Below, piece after piece: positions 25,651 through 32,066 of a DNA stretch of 32,066 nucleotides. The notes beneath the pieces were generated by a model. The model had not been told where the DNA came from. It was given only the letters and a program-made list of their open reading frames with translations, and ran no database searches. Each line of letters starts with the position of its first letter. Positions within the stretch are counted from its first letter, which is position 1. The DNA is from Patescibacteria group bacterium (lineage in GTDB: Bacteria; Patescibacteriota; SICC01), in NCBI GenBank assembly GCA_009694835.1, contig SICC01000008.1:1-32066 (forward strand). The letters are read 5' to 3'. Position numbers and translations under genes: made by a program.

Positions 25651-27006
25651 CTACGGCCTTGCTGACGGGCTATCTTCCCACTGCTTTCGGGGAATGCGCG
25701 ATATTACTGCCGCCGTCACGAGTACCGTCAACCACAGTCCTTGCGGCAGGCTCCAGAAGAAATGGTCAAACAGGCTGAGTCCGATGAACGTTCCGGCCAG
25801 TACGAACAGGCTAAAATTGATTGCACTCTGGAGGCGGTCCCGTACTCGCAGACGGTGAAAGAGCCAGCCAGTTCGGACCACAAACCAAATTAGCAAGACT
25901 CCGCCTAAAATCCCGGCTTCTGAAGTCGCTAGCAAGAGCGCGTTGTGAGCCGGCTGATGTTGATAGTCCGGTAACCCTGTTTCGAGTTCATCAATCGCCA
26001 CTACAAAGTTTCCGACCCCAACCCCGAGTGGGCGATTTTGAATCGCGTTACTGGCCAGATCGTAGCTAACGGCCCGGTTGGTCACGCCAGTTTCCTGAGA
26101 TGACTCCAGGGTGGCTCGGCCCGATAACGGTTGCCACAGAAGGGCCACGGCTATAAAGAATATTCCCGCCCCAATAGCTGCCCCAAGGGGCAATCGCTGC
26201 CATTTTCTGACTGAGAACAACACCACCAGTAACCCGTTTACGAGTACCAGCAGTAACCCGATTCGCGAGAACGTCACTACTAATCCGGTTGCCAGCAACC
26301 CGAGCAGTAATCCAAGTAAGACGGTCGAAACAATCGGTCGTTTCTTATTTGGCCAGAAAATGACCGTGCCAACCCAGAAGATAGCCGCGGACAACAGAGC
26401 CGCCAGCAGGTTCGGATGTGGCAACGTTCCATACCCCCGAATATGATTCAGACCATCAATCGGAACTTTGGCGACCCCGAGCATCGTCGGACTAAAATTA
26501 CTTTCTCCAATCAGCTGAGCACCGAAGTCGTGATTCACACCAAACTGCCCGATCGCCCACAGAGCTTGAACCGCCGCCGAGGCCGTCAGTGTCCACACCG
26601 CAGTCAGCAAAAATTTCTGATCGCGAAACTCATCAGCCAACATATACAGCAGTAGGAAGGCCACAAACAGGTGCCCGAACGAGGCGGCCGCGAGAGCTGG
26701 ATAGGGCGACCAGATGAACGAGATAGCCGCTAGGGCGAGTACACCAAGTAATGGTCGATACGGATGCAGCCGCCGGCCGACTGCTGGCCGATACCAGGTC
26801 CAGAGAAGCGCGGTGATGATGATGATTGGCTCCAGTACGTAGATCTTCGGAACCGCAAACGGATTATAGGTTCCAGCCACCACGGCTCGAGATTCCGAAA
26901 GCAAGATGACGGCCCCAAATGGAATCGCAAAAATAATTCCTAAGAGTAAGAGTCGGACAATTCGCTCGCCAGTCGTTGGGCCCAGCGCGTTCCACCAGCG
27001 CTGCAT
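25651..27006 (-). CDS. O-antigen ligase/polymerase-like membrane protein (Wzy_C superfamily)
   Basis: Polytopic; VVTFSRIGLLLVLVNGLLVV, RPLGVGVGNFVVAIDELETGLPDYQHQPAHNALLLATSEAGILGGVLL. Confidence 0.85.
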   Translation of the reverse strand: MQRWWNALGPTTGERIVRLLLLGIIFAIPFGAVILLSESRAVVAGTYNPFAVPKIYVLEPIIIITALLWTWYRPAVGRRLHPYRPLLGVLALAAISFIWSPYPALAAASFGHLFVAFLLLYMLADEFRDQKFLLTAVWTLTASAAVQALWAIGQFGVNHDFGAQLIGESNFSPTMLGVAKVPIDGLNHIRGYGTLPHPNLLAALLSAAIFWVGTVIFWPNKKRPIVSTVLLGLLLGLLATGLVVTFSRIGLLLVLVNGLLVVLFSVRKWQRLPLGAAIGAGIFFIAVALLWQPLSGRATLESSQETGVTNRAVSYDLASNAIQNRPLGVGVGNFVVAIDELETGLPDYQHQPAHNALLLATSEAGILGGVLLIWFVVRTGWLFHRLRVRDRLQSAINFSLFVLAGTFIGLSLFDHFFWSLPQGLWLTVLVTAAVISRIPRKQWEDSPSARP

Positions 27007-27009
27007 GAG

Positions 27010-27444
27010 CTATCCCTGTTTCTTAATCATCACGCGGCGACCCTGTCCGTCTCCGAGTGATTCCGTTTCCACGCCGTCAATTTCCTTAAGTTCCACGTGA
27101 ACCAGCCGTCGTTCGAATGAGGTCATCGGTGGCAAGGTAGCCGGTTCGCCAGTCTCGAGCACTTGAGTAGCTTTCTCTTTAGCCAGCTCTTGGAGCTTCT
27201 GATGCTGCTTAACTCGATACCCGTCAACGTCGACTATGAACCCAGCTTCTTGATCGTTCCGGTGCAAAATGACTCGGAGAACGTGTTGAAGCGCATCAAT
27301 CACTTCGCCGTGATGACCGATCAGTTCGGACGGGTCTTCCGTCTCGATGTCGAGCGTCGAGTCGTCACGGGCTTTGACGGTGGCATTTACCCCAAGCTTC
27401 TTGAGCAGTTCGGCTAATTGCGACTCCGCTACATCCGCACTCAT
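27010..27444 (-). CDS. jag: Jag/KhpB-type KH-R3H RNA-binding protein
   Basis: LIGHHGEVIDALQHVLRVILHR (KH), VDVDGYRVKQHQKLQELAKEKATQVLETGEPATLPPMTSFERRLVHVEL (R3H); adjacent to yidC. Confidence 0.95.
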   Translation of the reverse strand: MSADVAESQLAELLKKLGVNATVKARDDSTLDIETEDPSELIGHHGEVIDALQHVLRVILHRNDQEAGFIVDVDGYRVKQHQKLQELAKEKATQVLETGEPATLPPMTSFERRLVHVELKEIDGVETESLGDGQGRRVMIKKQG

Positions 27445-28304
27445 TTCTGACCGCGCTTTCGAACCGTAACGTTAGCCTTTCCAGACTTCTTTGCCTGCGG
27501 CTTGGCTTCTTCTTTGGTTGATTTCTCGCTTCCGCTATTCAGTTTCGGCTTCTGATCAATAACGTCTTTCGGGTTCGCCTGATTCCAATCGGCCACCGCC
27601 TCAGTGTGCGCCTTGCGGAGCGGCAGCTTCCGAATAATCAGATACTGCTGGACGATCATAAACAGCGTTGAGGTGGCCCAGTAGAGCGGCAAGGCGGCTG
27701 GAAGCGTCAGGGCAAACACAAACGTCAGAGCTGGGAACAGGTAGGTTATTTGCCGGTTCATGGCCGGAGCGTCCTTTGGCAACAACATGCGCGATTGCAC
27801 AAACTGCAGACCAGCCGTAATAACTGCCAAGGCAATATTGGCCGGGTGGGCTCCGGTCGAGGCTAGGTTGATGCCTAAAAAGTCCGGGTTAATCGAGGTT
27901 GGGGCTTGGATGAAAGAATAGATAGCATCGAGGTGCTGGCCCGTTACGGCATCCTTAAAGACGAAGAAGAGCGCAATCAAGATTGGGATTTGAACCAGGG
28001 TTGGTAAACACGATGAAGCCGGATTCACCCCTTCACGCTTGTAGAAAGCCATCAGCTCGCGGGAGAGCGCTTCTTTGTCGTCCTTATGTTTCTCCTGAAG
28101 CTTCTTCATTTCCGGCTGGAGAGCCTGGAGATGACGCTGGGCTTTGAAGGCCTTGCCAGACAGTGGTGCCAAAATCAGTCGCACCACAATCGTCAGGGCA
28201 ATCACCGCCAGGCCGAGATCACCAAAGATGTTGTAGAAGAAAATCAGAACATTAAAGATCGGATCGAGGATGACAGTATTGAATAGTTGGCCGATCGAGT
28301 TCAT
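27441..28304 (-). CDS. yidC: YidC/Oxa1 family membrane protein insertase
   Basis: [82 protein letters not shown]. Confidence 0.97.
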   Translation of the reverse strand: MNSIGQLFNTVILDPIFNVLIFFYNIFGDLGLAVIALTIVVRLILAPLSGKAFKAQRHLQALQPEMKKLQEKHKDDKEALSRELMAFYKREGVNPASSCLPTLVQIPILIALFFVFKDAVTGQHLDAIYSFIQAPTSINPDFLGINLASTGAHPANIALAVITAGLQFVQSRMLLPKDAPAMNRQITYLFPALTFVFALTLPAALPLYWATSTLFMIVQQYLIIRKLPLRKAHTEAVADWNQANPKDVIDQKPKLNSGSEKSTKEEAKPQAKKSGKANVTVRKRGQK

Positions 28305-28546
28305 CGATTGCCTCCAGGTACGGGATCATGTCCGCCAGCGGCCGATGGATGACAGCGACCGATTCGCTTCATTCCCATCCAGCTGCCTTTGATAGACCCG
28401 AATCGCTGGATAGATTCCTTGGTGTATTCCGAGCAAGTCGGGCGGTAACGACAAGCCCCATACGGAAACAGGCCGCGGAGTGGCCCGTGGTCTGGTGACA
28501 GCGTGCGCTGGTACACCGTAATCAGAGCGGTCAAGACGTGTTTCAT
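28301..28546 (-). CDS. yidD: Membrane protein insertion efficiency factor
   Basis: [71 protein letters not shown]. Confidence 0.97.
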   Translation of the reverse strand: MKHVLTALITVYQRTLSPDHGPLRGLFPYGACRYRPTCSEYTKESIQRFGSIKGSWMGMKRIGRCHPSAAGGHDPVPGGNR

Positions 28547-28884
28547 TACCGTAGTATTGTAGCTCGTTTCAACAATCGCAGTAATTCTTCGGACAGCTCT
28601 GGGCCAGAAACGGTAGTAGCCGGTGGCTTGGCAATCACCGCTGCCGTATGTCCATCGACAATTTCTTTGAGGTGGGTGCGAATAGTTTCGCGAAGCCGGC
28701 GCTTAATCTGGTTGCGCTTCACGGCCGACGCCGAAACGCGGGTCCCGACAATAAATCCAAAGGTGGTCGAGCCTTTACCCGGAGCTACGCGCACCGTTAA
28801 CGCCGAGCCGTGGACCGCTCGGCCGTTCTTAAAGATGTCATCGTATTCAGTTTGTCGCCGAACTCGTCGCGGCTTGGTCAACAT
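28546..28884 (-). CDS. rnpA: Ribonuclease P protein component
   Basis: [39 protein letters not shown]; between yidD and rpmH. Confidence 0.95.
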   Translation of the reverse strand: MLTKPRRVRRQTEYDDIFKNGRAVHGSALTVRVAPGKGSTTFGFIVGTRVSASAVKRNQIKRRLRETIRTHLKEIVDGHTAAVIAKPPATTVSGPELSEELLRLLKRATILR

Positions 28885-28886
28885 AG

Positions 28887-29030
28887 TCAGTCCGCGACGG
28901 TCAATCGCTTGCGCCCCTTGGCACGGCGGCGCGCCAGAATCTGCTGACCGTCAGTAGTTTGCATGCGTTTACGGAAGCCGTGGGTCTTGGCTCGTTTACG
29001 CTTCGAGGGTTGGTAGGTTCGTTTGACCAT
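28887..29030 (-). CDS. rpmH: 50S ribosomal protein L34 (not in supplied ORF track)
   Basis: [47 protein letters not shown] (47 aa), classical L34. Confidence 0.97.
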   Translation of the reverse strand: MVKRTYQPSKRKRAKTHGFRKRMQTTDGQQILARRRAKGRKRLTVAD

Positions 29031-29213
29031 AATGAAATTTGGTGACCATCACAGTGTACCGCGCACCTTTATCCGCAGCCAACATCACTACAGTGCCCTG
29101 TGTCATCAAGGGGCGCGGTAAACCAAGCCAGCAGCGTTGGCGTCACTGGTGGTATGCTAGAAACGAAGCAAGCCTGATGGCGTATTGCTCGCACAATCTG
29201 CGACCTGCTATCA

Positions 29214-30590
29214 TTGCTAAGCAATTTGAGAAAGACATTGAAGGACCCGCAAAAAACTTGGCAGGCCATTTTAGGCGAACTCGAAGTCACACTCTCGGGT
29301 CCTAACTTCAAGACGTGGCTGAAGAACACTTCGCTCGATGGCGTTACTAACGAGGTTGCCTTGGTGATTGTCCCGACGGCATTTTCAAAAGCCTGGCTGG
29401 AACGAAAACTCTACGACGATATTTTGGCCGCCCTCCAAAAGCAGTTGCCGGATGTTACCAAGTTGGAGTTCAAGGTCGGGCTGATCAATCCGTCTGATAT
29501 GGAGACGGCCGAGTCGGCCGCCACTCGGACTAAACCGGCCGTAGCCGGACAGGCCGCAGCTGATCCTATTACTACTAATAACCTTCCGCGCTTGAGTTTT
29601 GATAACTTCGTAGTCGGAAAGTCCAACCAGCTCGCCCACGCCGCCTCGCTAGCAGTCTCAAAGAATCCTGGTGGGGCCTACAATCCGCTCTTCCTCTACG
29701 GCCCGGCGGGCCTTGGTAAGACCCACTTGATGAAAGCCATTGGCCGCGAAATCGAGCGAACCACTAGTAAGAAAGTTCTCTACGCCACTACGGAAAAGTT
29801 CACCAACGACTTTATTGCCGCCGTCAGTACTAACCGGACGCAACGCTTCAAAGACCAGTACCGCAAGGTCGACGTCCTGATGATCGATGACATCCAGTTC
29901 CTGGCCGGCAAAGAATCAACTCAAGAAGAATTCTTCCATACCTTCAACGCGCTCCGCGATGAAGGTGGCCAGTTAATTCTGACCTCCGACCGACCCCCGA
30001 AAGCCATTCCGACGCTAGAAGAACGTCTCCAGTCCCGGCTCTCTGGCGGCATGATTACCGATCTCGGGCCACCGGAACTTGAGACCCGAACGGCTATCCT
30101 TCAGACCAAGGCCAAGGAACGCGGATACAAAGTTCCAGATGAGGTCACCGCCTACATTGCTAAGTCGGTCCAGCAAAACGTCCGTGAGCTCGAAGGTGCC
30201 CTGATCCGAATCGTCGCCCACGCCGAACTGACTCGCGTCCCACTGACCACGGAACTAGCTGAACAGGTCCTCGGCAGTATTATGTCGACCAAGAGTCATC
30301 GTAAAGTCTCTCCAACCCAAGTTATCGAGGCGGTCGCCAAGTTCTACGACGTTTCAATTGACGACCTCAAGGGCCCTAGGCGCCAAAAAGAGATCGTGAA
30401 ACCGCGCCAAATGGTGATGTTCTTGATGCGTGAAGAGGCCAGCCTTTCCTATCCGAAAATTGGTCAGGAACTCGGCGGACGCGATCATACGACGGTTATT
30501 CACGCCGTCAGCAAGATCGGCACAGAGACGGACGCTAGCGAGCCATTACGGCACGAATTAAACCTGATAAAAGAGCGATTGTACGCATAA
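29214..30590 (+). CDS. dnaA: Chromosomal replication initiator protein DnaA (start uncertain; TTG codons at 29214, 29226, 29238)
   Basis: YNPLFLYGPAGLGKTHLMKAIGREI Walker A, VLMIDDIQFLAGKESTQEEFFHTFN, C-terminal LGGRDHTTVIHAVSKI. Confidence 0.98.
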   Translation: MLSNLRKTLKDPQKTWQAILGELEVTLSGPNFKTWLKNTSLDGVTNEVALVIVPTAFSKAWLERKLYDDILAALQKQLPDVTKLEFKVGLINPSDMETAESAATRTKPAVAGQAAADPITTNNLPRLSFDNFVVGKSNQLAHAASLAVSKNPGGAYNPLFLYGPAGLGKTHLMKAIGREIERTTSKKVLYATTEKFTNDFIAAVSTNRTQRFKDQYRKVDVLMIDDIQFLAGKESTQEEFFHTFNALRDEGGQLILTSDRPPKAIPTLEERLQSRLSGGMITDLGPPELETRTAILQTKAKERGYKVPDEVTAYIAKSVQQNVRELEGALIRIVAHAELTRVPLTTELAEQVLGSIMSTKSHRKVSPTQVIEAVAKFYDVSIDDLKGPRRQKEIVKPRQMVMFLMREEASLSYPKIGQELGGRDHTTVIHAVSKIGTETDASEPLRHELNLIKERLYA

Positions 30591-30968
30591 CTCGGGCCCG
30601 GACGGGGGATAACGCGCCTACAGTCTGGGGACGGACTGGTCTAAATGGGGATAACCCAGCTGGTCGCTAGGCGGTGATTGTCCCCGTAGTTTTCAGTCTT
30701 ACGGGAATCTGGTTTGTGTGGTAGTACTGGTTTTCTCAACAGCTCGGGGCTTTTACACACATCTTGTGCAGAGTTTTCCCATAGGCGCGTGTATAGAATT
30801 TCAGTATCATAGAAAGACTTTCCGATGGTTTCCCCAGATTCCCACGACCTACTACTCCTATTACGTATTTATATATAGAACCTTTTGAATCGACCTGTGC
30901 ATGAACCCAGCACCTCACAACATTTCCAATTACCAAAATAGTTTTTTTGTATCCAAAAGAGGTGCTGG
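30591..30968. other. dnaA-dnaN intergenic region, candidate oriC
   Basis: Location between dnaA and dnaN; degenerate DnaA-box-like TGGGGATAA (30646-30654) and GGGGGATAA (30604-30612); AT-rich TATTTATATATAG near 30866-30878. Confidence 0.5.
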
Positions 30969-30972
30969 GTGA
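30901..30972 (+). CDS. Putative dnaN leader peptide, 23 aa (not in supplied ORF track)
   Basis: ATG AAC CCA GCA CCT ... GGT GCT GGG TGA = MNPAPHNISNYQNSFFVSKRGAG; stop TGA (30970-30972) overlaps dnaN GTG (30969-30971). Confidence 0.4.
   Translation: MNPAPHNISNYQNSFFVSKRGAG
30905..30970 (+). promoter_or_regulatory. Perfect 12-bp inverted repeat sequestering dnaN SD and start
   Basis: ACCCAGCACCTC (30905-30916) and GAGGTGCTGGGT (30959-30970); right arm contains GAGG SD and the first two bases of the GTG start. Confidence 0.75.
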
Positions 30973-32063
30973 AACTTATAACGACCCAAGACCACCTCGC
31001 TAAAGCCCTCTCTGCCGTCAGCCGTCTAGTGAATCCACGAGGGACGTTGTCGGTGTTGGGAAATGTTTTATTAGAAACCAAAAATGGTCGATTACGAATA
31101 TCCGCCACTAACCTTGAGTTGGGAATTGATTATTTTATTGGTGCCAAGATCGACAAACAAGGTTCAATTACGGTTCCCGCTAGACTACTCACCGATTATG
31201 TAAACAACCTGAATGAAGAAAAAGTAGAGCTTTCTACTAAAGAAAACACGCTTCTTTTAGCAAGTACCGGAGCCCAATCAAGCATCAATGGAATTCCTGC
31301 TTCTGAATTCCCCGTTATCCCTGAAGTGAAAGACGGTAAGAGTGTGAATATTTCTGGAGCGGGCATTAAGGATATTATTCAAAAAGTCGCCATCGCGGCC
31401 TCGGTTGATGAAACTCGTCCGATTTTGTCTGGCGTTTTATTTAACTTCAAAGATCCGGAACTGAAGGTTGCGGCTACGGACAGTTATCGCTTAGCTGAGC
31501 TGAGTATGCGTTTCGAGAAATCTGCACCGGAAGCCTTAAAAGTTGCCGTACCAGCTAAGGCTCTGGCCGAACTCGGCCGGGTGATTGAAAGCGGCGAGGT
31601 GAAGGTCCGAACCGCCGACAATCAAGTCCAATTCGAAACGGAAAACGTTCGGTTGGTCAGCCGCCTCCTTGAAGGCGAGTTTCCTAACTACGAGCAAATT
31701 ATTCCGAAAAAACTCAGCACTAAAGCGGTGGTCGATCGGGAAGAATTGATTAATAAGATTCGAATTGCCGCGCTTTTCTCAGAAGATGCGGGGTACGGCA
31801 TTAGCCTATCCTTTACTTCGCCAGGCAAGATCGAGATTGCCGCCGAGACAGCTCAGGTCGGTGACTCGCATGCTTCACTCTCTGGAAAAGTCACTGGTTC
31901 AACTAATAAAGTTTCTTTTAACGCCAAATACTTACTGGACGGACTTCAAGCGTTGCAAAGCAAAAGCGTTAGCTTGGAAACCGACGGCAAACTTTCACCA
32001 TGCGTAATCACTGGTGACAAAGAGAAGGATTATCTCTACGTCATCATGCCGTTACGGGTCTGA
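30969..32063 (+). CDS. dnaN: DNA polymerase III subunit beta (sliding clamp)
   Basis: Full-length clamp with MKLITTQDHLAKALSAVSRLVNPRGTLSVLGNVLLE, DSYRLAEL, C-terminal YLYVIMPLRV. Confidence 0.97.
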   Translation: MKLITTQDHLAKALSAVSRLVNPRGTLSVLGNVLLETKNGRLRISATNLELGIDYFIGAKIDKQGSITVPARLLTDYVNNLNEEKVELSTKENTLLLASTGAQSSINGIPASEFPVIPEVKDGKSVNISGAGIKDIIQKVAIAASVDETRPILSGVLFNFKDPELKVAATDSYRLAELSMRFEKSAPEALKVAVPAKALAELGRVIESGEVKVRTADNQVQFETENVRLVSRLLEGEFPNYEQIIPKKLSTKAVVDREELINKIRIAALFSEDAGYGISLSFTSPGKIEIAAETAQVGDSHASLSGKVTGSTNKVSFNAKYLLDGLQALQSKSVSLETDGKLSPCVITGDKEKDYLYVIMPLRV

Positions 32064-32066
32064 GCT

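Noticed and set aside
1-32066. Possible recoded genetic code (UGA as Gly/Trp, known in some CPR lineages)
   Set aside because: TGA ends rpmH, the dnaN CDS and others at the expected protein lengths, so the standard bacterial code fits.
1-32066. CRISPR arrays, phage defence systems, complete transposases
   Set aside because: No regularly spaced repeats and no transposase, Cas or recognisable defence proteins in the ORFs.

Overview
This 32 kb window looks like the origin-proximal region of a bacterial chromosome, plausibly a Patescibacteria/CPR-type organism (inference from gene content and compaction only). The right end carries the conserved dnaA-dnaN / rpmH-rnpA-yidD-yidC-jag block. Running away from the origin is a large surface-glycan cluster: rmlA-C-B-D, a Wzx-like flippase, three O-antigen-ligase/polymerase-like proteins, five glycosyltransferases and two FkbM methyltransferases. 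The left part has a tRNA-Ser(UGA), a jelly-roll/pilin-like secreted protein, an SDR, a phosphomannomutase, a GH15 enzyme, trpS, a nucleotidyltransferase-like protein, a ComF-family protein and a VanW-family protein. The most unusual signals are: (i) a 295-bp unit at 8267-8561 bounded by perfect 16-bp inverted repeats, holding an ORF missing from the track (57 aa, strong Shine-Dalgarno) and a perfect nested hairpin; (ii) a 23-codon leader ORF whose stop overlaps the dnaN start, combined with a perfect 12-bp inverted repeat that sequesters the dnaN SD and start; (iii) a recurring leaderless-promoter layout (-10 hexamer 6-8 nt before the start codon) at about eight genes; (iv) REP-like palindromes bracketing the SDR gene; (v) a trpS whose only in-frame canonical start codons lie inside a short repeat array. 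All calls come from reading the sequence and the supplied ORF track; no database search was run.
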